NCBI RefSeq assembly: GCF_000708595.2 | Contig: NZ_JARP01000001.1 | Location: forward strand, 1,364,001-1,428,000 | Reading direction: 5' to 3' | DNA length: 64,000 nt | Source: Flavobacterium sp. KJJ | Lineage (GTDB): Bacteria; Bacteroidota; Bacteroidia; Flavobacteriales; Flavobacteriaceae | In this document: piece by piece, positions 43,544 through 53,629 of the stretch | Numbering within the stretch: the stretch's first letter is position 1 | Layout of the letters: every line of letters starts with the position of its first letter | Position numbers and translations under genes: made by a program | Notes under the pieces: model-generated | Seen by the model: only the letters and a program-made list of their open reading frames with translations | The model's database searches: none | Told to the model about the DNA's origin: nothing

Positions 43544-45232
43544 ATGTTGAAAAACAACTTAAAATATTTTTCATTTTTACTGGTATTTTTAATGATGAGC
43601 TGTGCCAAAAGAGGCAGTATAACAGGTGGACTAAAAGATACTCTTGCTCCTGTTTTAAGATCAAGTTCGCCTAAAAATTTCAGCACTGATTTTAAGGGAG
43701 ACGAAATCATTCTGACATTTGATGAATACATAAAACTTAAAAACATAAACAAACAGCTTATCGTTTCGCCGCCTATGAAACATGAGCCCGTTATTACACC
43801 TACTAACGTAAGTAAATTTATCAGCATCAAAATCAAAGACACCTTACAGCCAAACACAACATATAGTTTGAATTTTGGTCAAAGTATTGCCGATAATAAT
43901 GAAGGAAATGCGATCAATCAATTTAAATATGTTTTTTCGACCGGATCTTATATTGATTCGCTTTCTATAAGCGGTATCATTAAGGATTCTTATGAAAAAA
44001 ATGTAGACAATTTTGTTTCTGTAATGCTGTACGAAGTAAACGATAAATTTAAAGATTCTGCTGTTTATAAGGAATACCCGAGGTACATTACAAACACTTT
44101 AGACAGTTTGCGTACTTTTAAATTAGAAAATCTAAAAGCCGGAAAATATCTTTTAGTGGCAATGAAAGACAAATCTGGAAATAATCGATATAATCCCAAA
44201 GATGATAAAATCGGGTTTATAAAGCATCCTATTACGATACCAAACGACACTATTTTTGAATTAGAATTATTTAAGGAAACGCTTCCGCTGAAAACACTGA
44301 AACCTATTCAGGTATCTGGAAACAGATTGTTTCTTCCTTATGATGCAAAACAGAGTTTCAAACTTTCTAAGCCAAAAATCACCATTAGAAATAATAATGA
44401 AGTTGTAGAATCTATTGTAACACAATTTCCTAAAAAAGATTCATTGCAAATTTGGTATAAACCAATAAAAGTCGACTCGCTTTCTTTAGAAGTGAACGCT
44501 GAGAACTACAACAAAAAATTCAATTTTAAGATTAAAGACCAGAAAAAAGATACGCTGAACATCACGGCACTTCAAAATGGTATTATTACTTTCAGAGACA
44601 AGTTTACGCTTGAAACTGCAACGCCTTTGGTTAAATTTGATAAATCTAAAATCAAGTTAATCAATAAAGATTCGACTGCTGTAGATTTTACTACAGAATA
44701 TAATGAGTTTGAACAAAAATTGTATGTAGATTTCAAAAAAGAGCCTTTAGAAAAGTATAAATTTACTTTCTTGCCGGGCGCATTGACTGATTTCTATGAT
44801 AAAACAAACGATACTTTAACATATAAACTAAGCACGAAGGAATTAGAAGATTACGGAAATTTAGTATTGAATTTACAGAATGTAAAACGCTTTCCTATTA
44901 TCGTTGAAATAACCAATAAAAAAGGTGACAACGTTATTGCGACTGAATATTCTGAAGGAAAAACCAAAATCGAATTCAATTTATTAGAGCCAGAAGAATT
45001 TACTGTCCGAATTATATACGACGACAACAAAAATAAAATTTATGATTCTGGTAATTTCTTAACCAAGACATACTCAGAAGAAGTCTTTTATTTCCAGAAA
45101 GCAGTTGATGTCCGCGCGAATTGGGATGTAGATCAAGCAATTGATATGAGTGTTCCTTTTAATCCGGAAGTGGAGAAAAAAGAAGACGCGAAAAAGAAAA
45201 AAGAAGAAGTCAAAAAACGGAAAGCTTTTTAG
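43544..45232 (+). CDS. Ig-like domain lipoprotein
   Basis: 562 residues. The signal sequence has a lipobox (MMSCAKRG), followed by an N-terminal Ig-like (Big_5-type) domain (about 30-125: PVLRSSSPKNFSTDF...ILTFDEYIKLKN), then repeated beta-rich modules and an acidic-basic end (EKKEDAKKKKEEVKKRK). Start 43544 (MLKNNLKYF) is chosen over a GTG at 43520. Such proteins are common in Flavobacteriia with unknown function, likely outer-membrane anchored. Its 3' end overlaps the convergent amidohydrolase by 4 bp. Confidence 0.85.
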   Translation: MLKNNLKYFSFLLVFLMMSCAKRGSITGGLKDTLAPVLRSSSPKNFSTDFKGDEIILTFDEYIKLKNINKQLIVSPPMKHEPVITPTNVSKFISIKIKDTLQPNTTYSLNFGQSIADNNEGNAINQFKYVFSTGSYIDSLSISGIIKDSYEKNVDNFVSVMLYEVNDKFKDSAVYKEYPRYITNTLDSLRTFKLENLKAGKYLLVAMKDKSGNNRYNPKDDKIGFIKHPITIPNDTIFELELFKETLPLKTLKPIQVSGNRLFLPYDAKQSFKLSKPKITIRNNNEVVESIVTQFPKKDSLQIWYKPIKVDSLSLEVNAENYNKKFNFKIKDQKKDTLNITALQNGIITFRDKFTLETATPLVKFDKSKIKLINKDSTAVDFTTEYNEFEQKLYVDFKKEPLEKYKFTFLPGALTDFYDKTNDTLTYKLSTKELEDYGNLVLNLQNVKRFPIIVEITNKKGDNVIATEYSEGKTKIEFNLLEPEEFTVRIIYDDNKNKIYDSGNFLTKTYSEEVFYFQKAVDVRANWDVDQAIDMSVPFNPEVEKKEDAKKKKEEVKKRKAF

Positions 45233-45996
45233 ATTTTAATTTCGAAAAAATCTTTATCACTCAAAAAATCGAGTTTTTCTCGGGTTTCCAACATTTTATT
45301 TTTATCTAAGTCAACCACAAAAGCATTTTCTGTTTCTTGTGGTTCTAGAATATAATTGCCTAAATAATCAACTGCTTGCGAATGTCCAATATATTCGTAG
45401 TTATTAGCATCTACTCCTATTCTATTTACTCCAATTACATAGCTTAAGTTCTCGATTGCTCGTGCTTTTAATAAGGCATCCCATGCGTTTGTACGCACTT
45501 TTGGCCAATTGGCAACATACAAAAGCAAATCATAATTTTCGACATTTCTTGCAAAGACAGGAAATCTCAGATCGTAGCAGATCTGCAGGCAAATCTTCCA
45601 ATTTAAGTACTCAACAATTACTTTTTGAGTTCCTGCAGTATAAGACTTATCTTCTCCAGCCAATGTAAACAAATGACGTTTGTCATAATAGTTAAGTTCT
45701 CCTGACGGAAAAACAAACAACATTCGATTATAATATTGTTCGTTTTCGATGATAATTACACTTCCTGTAACGGCGCAGTTTTTTTGTCTCGCTATCGCCT
45801 TCATCCACAAAACTGTTTCGCCTTCCATAGGTTCGGCTACAGGTGAAGCATTCATAGTAAATCCGGTAGAAAACATTTCTGGAAGAACGATCAAATTTAC
45901 TTCAGAATCGATTTGATTTATTTTCGATTCCAAGTTTTTTCTGTTTTTAGAAGCATCTTCCCAATAAAGATCTGATTGTATAAGTGCGATTTTCAT
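45229..45996 (-). CDS. Nitrilase-family hydrolase, omega-amidase-like
   Basis: 255 residues of the carbon-nitrogen hydrolase superfamily with the Glu-Lys-Cys triad in place: E40 (VLPEMFSTGF), K106 (YDKRHLF), C140 (QICYDLRFP). Omega-amidase (YafV-like, deaminating alpha-ketoglutaramate) is the likely subclass. Cytosolic. Starts near no obvious partner. Confidence 0.88.
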   Translation of the reverse strand: MKIALIQSDLYWEDASKNRKNLESKINQIDSEVNLIVLPEMFSTGFTMNASPVAEPMEGETVLWMKAIARQKNCAVTGSVIIIENEQYYNRMLFVFPSGELNYYDKRHLFTLAGEDKSYTAGTQKVIVEYLNWKICLQICYDLRFPVFARNVENYDLLLYVANWPKVRTNAWDALLKARAIENLSYVIGVNRIGVDANNYEYIGHSQAVDYLGNYILEPQETENAFVVDLDKNKMLETREKLDFLSDKDFFEIKI

Positions 45997-46084
45997 ACTT
46001 CAAAAATACGAATTTTATAAAACACTTTCTATGAGTTTTAGAAATCAGACGGTTCTGCACATTTATACAAAGGGCTGCTGATAC

Positions 46085-46352
46085 ATGAAGGAAATTTTTT
46101 CAAAACAAAAATACCTAAAACTAAAATCGCCACGGATCAAATTGGCCCTAAAAATGTCTTTAACGCCAGATTATTATAGGGATTGGCCGACAAATTATCT
46201 GAACCAGAATGCATTGAATGGCCAATTTTTAAAACAACGGATATTGTGATGAAGAATTAGAAAAGAATCTTTTTAAAACTGGCTCAATTTTTAATGAAGA
46301 ATTGGGATTAAATAAAAAGTACACTTGGAACTGCCTTTTTATACGATTGTAA
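46085..46352 (+). pseudogene. Frameshifted remnant of an unknown gene
   Basis: Frame 1 opens with ATG at 46085 and encodes MKEIFSKQKYLKLKSPRIKL-like sequence until TGA at 46247-46249. A second frame (from 46245) continues as CDEELEKNLFKTGSIFNEELGLNKK until TAA at 46350-46352. Together they look like one protein with a frameshift near 46245. No family recognised. The tail overlaps the convergent DeoR gene end. Confidence 0.3.
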
Positions 46353-47084
46353 TTTTTTGTCACTTGGATCAACCTCCGTTACAACGTAATCAACCTCAGA
46401 TAAGTTGGCAATTTTCATTTTTAGAACCGTATCAAGTTTTTCAGAAATAGTTAAAATTGCTTTTTTTTCAGAAGCCTGAATCATTGCTTTTTTTACCTGA
46501 ACAGTTTCCCAGTCAGAATCTGAAAATCCGCCTTCGATATCTAAAGCATTGGTTCCTAATAGTAATAAATCGACTTTTATATTTGCCAATTGATTATACA
46601 CATCGCCGCTCACACACATTTGGCTGTACGAAGAAATACTGCCGCCAATCATGATAATTTTAACATTCGGCTTATCTAAAAGTTCAACCGCAGATAAAAC
46701 GGTAACGGTGAAAATAGTAAGATTTAAATCATTGGGAATTATGCGAATGAATTCACGAATTGTAGTACCGCCACCAATTAACAGAACCATTCCGTCATGA
46801 ATAAGTCCTAAAGTTTTTTGCGCAATAATTTGTTTAGATTCGCCTGCATAAGTTTGATTGGATGAAGAATGGTGATATGCTTTTGTCATCGCACCCCCTT
46901 TTACTTTTATCAATAAAGATTCTGATTCAAGTTCATTTATATCACGTCTTATAGTATCTTCTGAAACAAATAATTTAGCCGAAAGCGTTTCGAAACTTAC
47001 ACGGGTATGCAAGTTAATCTCTTTTAAAATAAGATTTTTACGTTCTTCCTTACTGTAATTTACTGCTTCATTATCATTATTCAT
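46308..47084 (-). CDS. DeoR/GlpR-family transcriptional regulator
   Basis: 258 residues: N-terminal winged HTH (ERKNLILKEINLHTRVSFETLSAKLFVSEDTIRRDINELES, about 15-55), then the sugar-phosphate-binding DeoR domain with GGTTIREFIRIIP and LLLLGTNALDIEGGFSD. It should repress a carbohydrate gene set not present here. The upstream region has a perfect palindrome and three matching boxes, so it may autoregulate. Confidence 0.93.
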   Translation of the reverse strand: MNNDNEAVNYSKEERKNLILKEINLHTRVSFETLSAKLFVSEDTIRRDINELESESLLIKVKGGAMTKAYHHSSSNQTYAGESKQIIAQKTLGLIHDGMVLLIGGGTTIREFIRIIPNDLNLTIFTVTVLSAVELLDKPNVKIIMIGGSISSYSQMCVSGDVYNQLANIKVDLLLLGTNALDIEGGFSDSDWETVQVKKAMIQASEKKAILTISEKLDTVLKMKIANLSEVDYVVTEVDPSDKKLQSYKKAVPSVLFI

Positions 47085-47119
47085 GCGAATTATTTTTTAA
47101 ACAAATTTAAACAATAAAT

Positions 47120-47132
47120 GCAATAATATTGC
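47120..47132. promoter_or_regulatory. Palindrome GCAATAATATTGC, candidate DeoR operator
   Basis: A 13-bp sequence with GCAATA arms around a central A, 36 bp before the deoR ATG. Partial match (ATTGC / GCAATA) to the boxes at 47225, 47341 and 47486. Confidence 0.45.
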
Positions 47133-47224
47133 GAAACAAAGCACAACACAAACAAACAAAAAGATAATCAATCTATTTAAAGACATTTAAACAAGAATTG
47201 CTTTTGCATTTTTTGCAGAAAGAA

Positions 47225-47498
47225 TTTATTGCAAAAAGTCAACCCTTTTAATCAAAAAAAGCAGCTTATCAAATTAATATTACTTTAAAAAAGATAACAA
47301 TTACCGTTAGTGAAGAAAGATTATTCTATGGAGTTCATAGTTTATTGCAAAAACTTCCTAATAAACCAAAAAAATCAAGTAATAAAATCTCCTGTTATTA
47401 CTGTCAAAGATGCGCCAAGACACACTTACCACGAATTGTACCTATGTGTTTTCGTCATTTTTTTACTGTCGATGTTATAAAATATTTTATTGCATAAA
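47225..47498. promoter_or_regulatory. Three TTTATTGCA boxes upstream of DeoR
   Basis: TTTATTGCAAAAA at 47225-47237 and 47341-47353, and TTTATTGCATAAA at 47486-47498. All in the same orientation, 116 and 145 bp apart, in a gap (47085-47609) with no gene. Candidate binding sites of the adjacent regulator; could also serve a lost target. Confidence 0.4.
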
Positions 47499-47552
47499 TG
47501 CCCAGTTATAAATTAAAACTTTCATTGACATTAATTTTTTAGAAATAAACAC

Positions 47553-47587
47553 AAAAAAAGGATCAGTTGAAGCTGATCCTTTTTTTT
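47553..47587 (-). terminator. Terminator of the sdh operon
   Basis: AAAAAAAGGATCAG pairs with CTGATCCTTTTTTT, located just after the sdhB stop on the minus strand. Confidence 0.85.
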
Positions 47588-47609
47588 ATTTAAACTAAAA
47601 GTCTTTTGA

Positions 47610-48356
47610 TTATCCTTTTAAACTTGCAGATAAATATTCACGGTTCATACGTGCAATATTCTCAAGAGAAATTCCTTTAGGACATTCGATTTCACAAGCT
47701 CCTGTATTAGTACAGTTACCAAAACCTTCATGATCCATTTGGTGTACCATGTTTAAAACACGATCAACAGCTTCGATTTTACCTTGTGGCAATAAAGCGT
47801 ATTGCGATACTTTTGCAGCAACGAACAACATTGCAGATGAGTTTTTACAAGTTGCAACACAAGCTCCACAACCAATACAAGCAGCAGCATCAAATGATTT
47901 ATCTGCATCGTGTTTGTTAATCGGAATTGTATTCGCATCAATTGTATTTCCTGAAGTATTTACAGAGATAAATCCACCAGCGTGCTGAATTCTGTCAAAA
48001 GAACTTCTGTCTACAACTAAATCTTTAATTACAGGGAAAGCTTTTGCTCTAAATGGCTCGATAAAAATCGTGTCACCATCTTTAAACATACGCATGTGCA
48101 ATTGGCAAGTTGTAACTCCTCTGTCTGGACCGTGTGCTTCTCCGTTGATGAATAAAGAACACATTCCGCAGATTCCTTCACGACAATCGTGGTCAAATGC
48201 TACTGGCTCTTCTCCTTTGTTGATTAATTGTTCGTTAAGAACATCAAGCATTTCAAGGAAAGACATATCTGGTTCGATTCCGTCGATTGGGTAATCAACA
48301 ATTCCTCCTTTATCTTGGGCGTTTTTTTGACGCCATATTTTTAATGTAAGTTTCAT
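47610..48356 (-). CDS. sdhB: Succinate dehydrogenase/fumarate reductase iron-sulfur subunit
   Basis: Carries electrons from SdhA to the quinone site. 248 residues with [2Fe-2S] Cys motif ([15 protein letters not shown]...GVTTCQLH), then [4Fe-4S]/[3Fe-4S] Cys sets [14 protein letters not shown] and [14 protein letters not shown]. Last gene of the sdhCAB operon, separated from sdhA by palindrome F. Confidence 0.96.
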   Translation of the reverse strand: MKLTLKIWRQKNAQDKGGIVDYPIDGIEPDMSFLEMLDVLNEQLINKGEEPVAFDHDCREGICGMCSLFINGEAHGPDRGVTTCQLHMRMFKDGDTIFIEPFRAKAFPVIKDLVVDRSSFDRIQHAGGFISVNTSGNTIDANTIPINKHDADKSFDAAACIGCGACVATCKNSSAMLFVAAKVSQYALLPQGKIEAVDRVLNMVHQMDHEGFGNCTNTGACEIECPKGISLENIARMNREYLSASLKG

Positions 48357-48366
48357 ACCTTTTTAG

Positions 48367-48442
48367 TTTGAAAGTCATAAAGTCGAAAGTCGAAAGTCGC
48401 TTGACATTTTGCCTTTGGACTTTAAGACTTTGGACTTTCGAC
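48367..48442. repeat. Iterated-word palindrome F (AAAGTCG words)
   Basis: Left arm AAAGTCATAAAGTCGAAAGTCG (48368-48392 region) and right arm GGACTTTAAGACTTTGGACTTTCGACC (48416-48442 region) are complementary. Lies between sdhA and sdhB. Confidence 0.65.
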
Positions 48443-48449
48443 CAAATTC

Positions 48450-50450
48450 TTATTTGTAGCTTCTTTGAACTAATTTAATGTTTTCGTAAACCAGAGGTTC
48501 TTTGTGTAATACCGCGTCACTTGGTTTTCCTTTGTACTCCCAAGCTGCAACGTATGCAAAGTTTTCGTCATCACGAAGTGCTTCTCCTTCTTCTGTTTGG
48601 TATTCTTCGCGGAAATGACCTCCACAAGATTCATTACGGTGTAATGCATCTTTTGCGAACAACTCTCCTAACTCTAAGAAATCAGCAACACGTGTTGCTT
48701 TCTCTAATTCCTGATTAAATTCGTTAGCGCTTCCAGGAACTTTTACATCTTTATAAAACTCTTCACGTAAAGCAGCAATTTCTTCGATAGCTTCGGTTAA
48801 ACCTTTAGCATTACGCGCCATACCAACTTTATCCCACATTATTTTTCCTAATTTTTTGTGGAAATAATCTACAGAATGAGTTCCTTTATTATTGATAAAT
48901 CTGTCGATTTGATCTTTTACTTCTTTTTCTGCCGCTACGAATTCTGGTAAATCTGTAGAAATTGGTCCCATTTTAATATCCGGAGCCAAATAATCTCCAA
49001 TAGTATATGGTAATACGAAATATCCATCAGCTAAACCTTGCATTAGAGCAGAAGCTCCAAGTCTGTTTGCTCCGTGATCAGAGAAGTTAGATTCTCCAAT
49101 TGAGAAACATCCAGGAATTGTAGTCATTAAATTATAATCTACCCAAGTTCCACCCATTGTATAGTGAACTGCAGGGTAAATCATCATTGGCGTAGTATAA
49201 GGATCTTCGTCAACAATTTTGTAATACATTTGGAATAAGTTTCCGTATTTACTTTTCACGATTTCAGCTCCTAATTTAGTTACCAATGCAGCATCATTTG
49301 CATCTAAACCTTTTACGAAAGCTTCTTCAGTTCCGTAACGTTTGATCGCTGCAGCAAAATCTAAGTAAACAGCTTCTCCAGTTTTGTTAACTCCAAAACC
49401 AGCATCACATCTTTCTTTTGCAGCACGAGACGCAACGTCACGAGGTACTAAGTTACCAAAAGCAGGATATCTTCTTTCTAAGAAATAATCTCTCTCAGCT
49501 TCAGATAAATCTGTTGCTTTTTTCTTTCCTTCACGAATTGCTTTAGCATCTTCTAATTTTGCAGGAACCCAAATACGACCGTCATTACGTAACGATTCAG
49601 ACATCAAAGTCAGTTTTGACTGGTGATCTCCAGAAACTGGAATACAAGTTGGGTGAATTTGTGTGTAACAAGGATTTGCGAAAAACGCTCCTTTTTTATG
49701 AATTTTCCAAGCTGCTGTTGCGTTACTTCCCATAGCATTTGTTGACAAGAAAAATACGTTACCGTATCCTCCAGAACCAACTACTACCGCGTGAGCAGAA
49801 TGTCTTTCTATTTCTCCAGTAATTAAGTTACGAGCGATAATACCTCTGGCTTTTCCGTTTACGATAACAAGGTCAAGCATTTCATGACGATTGTACATTT
49901 TAATTTTTCCACGACCAATCTGACGGTTCATTGCAGAATAAGCTCCTAACAATAATTGCTGACCAGTTTGCCCTTGTGCATAAAAAGTACGAGAAACCAA
50001 AGTTCCTCCAAAAGAACGGTTATCTAAAAGTCCGCCATATTCACGAGCCAATGGAACTCCTTGAGCCACACATTGGTCAATAATATTAGCAGAAACTTCA
50101 GCCAAACGGTGAACGTTTGCCTCACGTGCACGGTAGTCACCTCCTTTTACAGTATCGTAAAATAATCTGTAAACTGAGTCACCATCACCTTTATAATTTT
50201 TTGCTGCATTGATTCCCCCTTGTGCTGCAATAGAGTGCGCACGTCTTGGTGAATCCTGAAAGCAGAAAGCTTTTACGTTATATCCCTGCTCAGCCAAAGT
50301 AGCCGCAGCTGAACCTCCAGCCAAACCTGTACCAACAATGATAATATCTAAATTACGTTTGTTTGCAGGGTTTACTAAATTAATATGATCTTTATAATCT
50401 GTCCATTTGTCCGATATTGGGCCGTGTGGAATTTTTGAATCTAATGCCAT
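48450..50450 (-). CDS. sdhA: Succinate dehydrogenase/fumarate reductase flavoprotein
   Basis: 666 residues; oxidises succinate to fumarate using covalently bound FAD. FAD motif GTGLAGGS (41-48 region), H72 in the AHSIAAQGG segment is the flavin-linked His, and HPTCIPVSG and [10 protein letters not shown] also match. It is the Bacteroidota-type larger flavoprotein paired with a single-chain cytochrome b. Confidence 0.97.
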   Translation of the reverse strand: MALDSKIPHGPISDKWTDYKDHINLVNPANKRNLDIIIVGTGLAGGSAAATLAEQGYNVKAFCFQDSPRRAHSIAAQGGINAAKNYKGDGDSVYRLFYDTVKGGDYRAREANVHRLAEVSANIIDQCVAQGVPLAREYGGLLDNRSFGGTLVSRTFYAQGQTGQQLLLGAYSAMNRQIGRGKIKMYNRHEMLDLVIVNGKARGIIARNLITGEIERHSAHAVVVGSGGYGNVFFLSTNAMGSNATAAWKIHKKGAFFANPCYTQIHPTCIPVSGDHQSKLTLMSESLRNDGRIWVPAKLEDAKAIREGKKKATDLSEAERDYFLERRYPAFGNLVPRDVASRAAKERCDAGFGVNKTGEAVYLDFAAAIKRYGTEEAFVKGLDANDAALVTKLGAEIVKSKYGNLFQMYYKIVDEDPYTTPMMIYPAVHYTMGGTWVDYNLMTTIPGCFSIGESNFSDHGANRLGASALMQGLADGYFVLPYTIGDYLAPDIKMGPISTDLPEFVAAEKEVKDQIDRFINNKGTHSVDYFHKKLGKIMWDKVGMARNAKGLTEAIEEIAALREEFYKDVKVPGSANEFNQELEKATRVADFLELGELFAKDALHRNESCGGHFREEYQTEEGEALRDDENFAYVAAWEYKGKPSDAVLHKEPLVYENIKLVQRSYK

Positions 50451-50461
50451 TATAATTTATA

Positions 50462-51127
50462 TTAATTATTGAAATGATGAAATAATGCGATAATTACGAA
50501 AAGTGCCGGTACTACAACTGCAAAACCATAACCCACTTTACTTAAAAATCTAGAATATTTATTGTGCATCCCCATTGACTGAAGAGATGAACCGAATCCG
50601 TGCCAAAGGTGAAATCCTAAAAGGATAAAAGACACACAGTATAATCCTGTACGGATTGGATCTTGAAATTTATGAACTAACTCTCCATAATATCTTGTAG
50701 CATCTGGCGCATTACCTACTACATATTTATAGTTTACTTCTGGAAACCAAAAATCATAAAAATGCAATCCTAAGAAAGCCAAAATAACCAATCCAGAAAT
50801 AATCATATTTCTAGAACTCCAAGAAGCGTTTGCCGCTCCGTTGTATCTTGCATAAGCAATTGGTCTTGCTGCATTGTTTTGAGCAGTAAGTACAAATCCC
50901 ATTACGAAATGGAAAATTACTCCAATTGCCAAAACTGGCTGCATAACATATTGTATCAGCGGATTGTATCCCATAAAGTGAGAAGCCTCGTTAAAAACAT
51001 CTTCACTAATAATAGAAATAAAATTTAAGGAAACATGCAGCGCTAAAAACGTGATTAAGAATATTCCCGAAAGAGCCATAGCCACTTTCTTTAAGATGGA
51101 AGCATTCAACTGTGCAGATTGTGCCAT
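50462..51127 (-). CDS. sdhC: Succinate dehydrogenase cytochrome b subunit
   Basis: 221-residue membrane anchor with about five membrane helices and His residues in and beside helices (LALHVSLNF, HFVMGF, LGFHLWHGFG) to bind heme, of the b558 single-subunit type. 11 bp before sdhA in the transcript, so the operon order is C-A-B. Start 51127 has MAQSAQLNASILKK. Confidence 0.94.
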   Translation of the reverse strand: MAQSAQLNASILKKVAMALSGIFLITFLALHVSLNFISIISEDVFNEASHFMGYNPLIQYVMQPVLAIGVIFHFVMGFVLTAQNNAARPIAYARYNGAANASWSSRNMIISGLVILAFLGLHFYDFWFPEVNYKYVVGNAPDATRYYGELVHKFQDPIRTGLYCVSFILLGFHLWHGFGSSLQSMGMHNKYSRFLSKVGYGFAVVVPALFVIIALFHHFNN

Positions 51128-51447
51128 AAGTGTTTAAGTAGTTTGTTTTAAAAATTAGACAAAAATAAAGCAATTAGACATGAACTACAACCATTTCGCT
51201 GTTATTTATAATGATTTTAAAGAGCTTTGAATAACATTATTGCAAATTATTTAAAAACAACAAAATAGGATTTTTTCTGAAAGCATTTTAACTAAATCCT
51301 GACTTTTATATAATTACCAAATTGTTATTTTTTTACACTTTTTAGTTTCTTTTCCTCAAAAATAAACGCTACAGCAATTTTAATCCAATAAAACGGCTGA
51401 ATTTTAATAGCATAATTTTACCTTTATCGGCTTCAAAAAAAATCAGA
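51128..51447. promoter_or_regulatory. Divergent promoter region between sdhC and HMG-CoA synthase
   Basis: 320 bp with no gene. TACCTTTA at 51419-51426 resembles a -7 box for the rightward gene, 22 bp before its ATG. The leftward promoter was not clearly identified. AT-rich, no strong palindromes seen. Confidence 0.35.
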
Positions 51448-52809
51448 ATGAAAACAGGAATTGACGCTATCTCTTTTGATGTAGCCAACATACATTTACC
51501 CATAAAAACTTTGGCCGTTGCCCGAAATATTGAACCCGAAAAATTAGAAAAAGGTCTCGGATTACTTAAAATGACTTTGCCAGACGTTCATCAAGATGCA
51601 GTCGTTTTTGGAGCAAATGCTTTGACTAAACTTATTCTTGAAAACGAAATAAACTTAAGTGAAATCAGCCGAATTTACGTTGGTACTGAAAGCGGTATCG
51701 ACAGCTCGAAACCAATTAGTTCTTTTTTAATCAGCTTAATGGAACAAAAATTTGGTGAAGATTCTTTAGCCGCATGTGATGTTGTCGATTTTACTTTTGC
51801 CTGTATTGGCGGTGTTGACGCGCTGCAAAACTGTATCGATTTTGTAAAACTAAATCCAACCAAAAAAGCAATTGTGGTTACGACTGATTTTGCTAAATAC
51901 GATTTAAATTCAACTGGAGAATACACACAAGGCGCCGGAGCCGTTGCAATGCTTATAACTTCAAACCCAAAAATCATTGCTTTTGATGAAAATTGGGCTA
52001 CAAGTACAAAAGGTGTTTTCGATTTCTTTAAACCTTACAGAAGTGTTTCAAAAGAAGCAATTACGCAAAACCAAAACAACGATCCGTGGTTTGATAATTT
52101 AGAAGCTGAAATCGAGATCCACAAAGACCAACCGGTTTTTGACGGCCAATATTCGAATCAATGTTATATGGATCGTACGCGTAATGCTTATTTTTCATTT
52201 AAAAAACTAAAAAACACTACCGAAACTTTATACAATTCCTGGAACAGCATTATTATGCACTTGCCGTATTCTTTTCAGGGGCGACGAATGTTATCTGAAA
52301 TTTACGCTTTAGATCATAATGATAAAATTATTTCAGAGAATATTGCACCGGCAGATTATCAAACCAAAATTAAAGAAGTTGGAAAATCTGATGAATATAG
52401 AAAATTTGTAACCGAGAAATTACAGCCTGCAGAATTGGCTTCATCGCTAATTGGGAATCTATATACAGGTTCCATTTTCATGGGATTATTATCGACTTTA
52501 GCACATTATTACGACACGAAGCAAGAAGTTGCCGGAACTAAATTTGGTTTCCTTGCTTACGGAAGCGGATCTAAATCTAAAGTTTTTGAAGGAACGATTC
52601 AACCGGAATGGAAATCGGCTTTGGCAAATGTAAACCTTTTTGAAAACTTAGCTGAAAGCATAGAAATTGGTTTTGAAACTTATGAAAGCCTTCATAAAAA
52701 AGAACAAAAAACAAGTGTTCGAACTCCGAAAAACGAATGGGTTCTGGACCGAATTGAAAAAGAAATTCCAAATTTGATTGGAGCTAGATATTATAAATGG
52801 ATTGATTAA
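51448..52809 (+). CDS. Hydroxymethylglutaryl-CoA synthase
   Basis: Condenses acetyl-CoA and acetoacetyl-CoA to HMG-CoA for the mevalonate pathway. 453 residues; catalytic C119 in FTFACIGGVDAL, E81 in GTESGIDSSKP, and the conserved HLPYSFQGRRM. Thiolase-fold enzyme, cytosolic. It suggests isoprenoids are made by the mevalonate route, as in many Flavobacteriia. Monocistronic with its own hairpin. Confidence 0.94.
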   Translation: MKTGIDAISFDVANIHLPIKTLAVARNIEPEKLEKGLGLLKMTLPDVHQDAVVFGANALTKLILENEINLSEISRIYVGTESGIDSSKPISSFLISLMEQKFGEDSLAACDVVDFTFACIGGVDALQNCIDFVKLNPTKKAIVVTTDFAKYDLNSTGEYTQGAGAVAMLITSNPKIIAFDENWATSTKGVFDFFKPYRSVSKEAITQNQNNDPWFDNLEAEIEIHKDQPVFDGQYSNQCYMDRTRNAYFSFKKLKNTTETLYNSWNSIIMHLPYSFQGRRMLSEIYALDHNDKIISENIAPADYQTKIKEVGKSDEYRKFVTEKLQPAELASSLIGNLYTGSIFMGLLSTLAHYYDTKQEVAGTKFGFLAYGSGSKSKVFEGTIQPEWKSALANVNLFENLAESIEIGFETYESLHKKEQKTSVRTPKNEWVLDRIEKEIPNLIGARYYKWID

Positions 52810-52836
52810 ATTTTTAAATTCCAATAAGGAAATTCC

Positions 52837-52863
52837 AAAACCGAAGCTTCATGTTTCGGTTTT
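52837..52863 (+). terminator. Terminator of HMG-CoA synthase
   Basis: AAAACCGAA (52837-52845) pairs with TTCGGTTTT, with a T run after. Adjacent to a TTGGAATTT-type repeat remnant (52806-52838). Confidence 0.7.
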
Positions 52864-52989
52864 TTTTCTTTGGGTTATTTCAATATTGTAAAAAAATGCG
52901 CTCCTTGCGTTTAAATAAGACATCAATCTTTCTTATTTAATTGAATTTGGATTTTTATGCCAAACTAATTTAATGCAGGGCTTCTGTTT

Positions 52990-53529
52990 TTATTCCTTTC
53001 TATAAAGTAAAAATCCCAATCCCAAAACAAAAACAATACAACTCACCAGCATATAAACTCCATTTTTTAATACAAAAAAGGAAAAACCGATTGCCAGTGA
53101 AGAAACAAAAACCATGAGAAAACTTATCGTATTTGTTTTGATAAAATTCAACGCGTGCAGAGAAAGTCCAATAAAAAGTAAAGACGGACCAACAATTACA
53201 AAAGGATATAAAATCGATGGCGCATTACTAATATGCTGGCTTAATTGTTCTCTGGCAAAATCATCATTCCCAAAACTCCACATTAGTAAGTCGATTGTGC
53301 AAAGTCCGATGTGCGCAATAACGCCTAATACAGTAATTGTAGAAGCGACCAGATTCAATCTGTTTTTAGGAAATACATGATTGAAAGAAAATAACAAACA
53401 AGCTCCAATTAAATTGAACCAATGTGCAAAATCGATTGGCTGATGAAAGTCGGGCAAAATTTTAGAAAAGAATAAATAACTGATGACGAAAAATAATAAT
53501 CCGATTAGGCAAAGGTGTTTTGTTTTCAT
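52990..53529 (-). CDS. Multi-pass membrane protein, probable LytTR target
   Basis: 179 residues with about six membrane helices, a short HQPIDFAHWFNLIG loop, no family recognised. It is directly downstream of the LytTR regulator in the minus direction, with its own promoter and two LytTR-like sites upstream. So it is probably the regulated partner. Function unknown. Confidence 0.75.
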   Translation of the reverse strand: MKTKHLCLIGLLFFVISYLFFSKILPDFHQPIDFAHWFNLIGACLLFSFNHVFPKNRLNLVASTITVLGVIAHIGLCTIDLLMWSFGNDDFAREQLSQHISNAPSILYPFVIVGPSLLFIGLSLHALNFIKTNTISFLMVFVSSLAIGFSFFVLKNGVYMLVSCIVFVLGLGFLLYRKE

Positions 53530-53552
53530 AATTTATTTTAAAAATTGATGAA

Positions 53553-53581
53553 CAAAACTAAAATGAAAAACCTACGTAAAT
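53553..53581 (-). promoter_or_regulatory. Promoter of the membrane protein gene
   Basis: On the minus strand TAGTTTTG (53560-53553) fits TAnnTTTG, with TTTA (53581-53578) 17 bp upstream as a weak -33. Predicted start near 53545, 16 bp before the ATG. Confidence 0.5.
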
Positions 53582-53596
53582 CCTTATTTTACTAAC

Positions 53597-53625
53597 TTAG
53601 GTACAAAACCAGCGTTTTTAGGTAC
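53597..53625 (-). promoter_or_regulatory. Two LytTR-like direct repeats (TTAGGTAC)
   Basis: TTAGGTAC at 53597-53604 and 53618-53625, start-to-start 21 bp. This equals two helical turns, the spacing known for paired LytTR sites. They lie about 50-80 bp before the predicted start of the membrane gene and directly after the LytTR gene stop. Likely operator pair. Confidence 0.55.
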
Positions 53626-53629
53626 GAAA

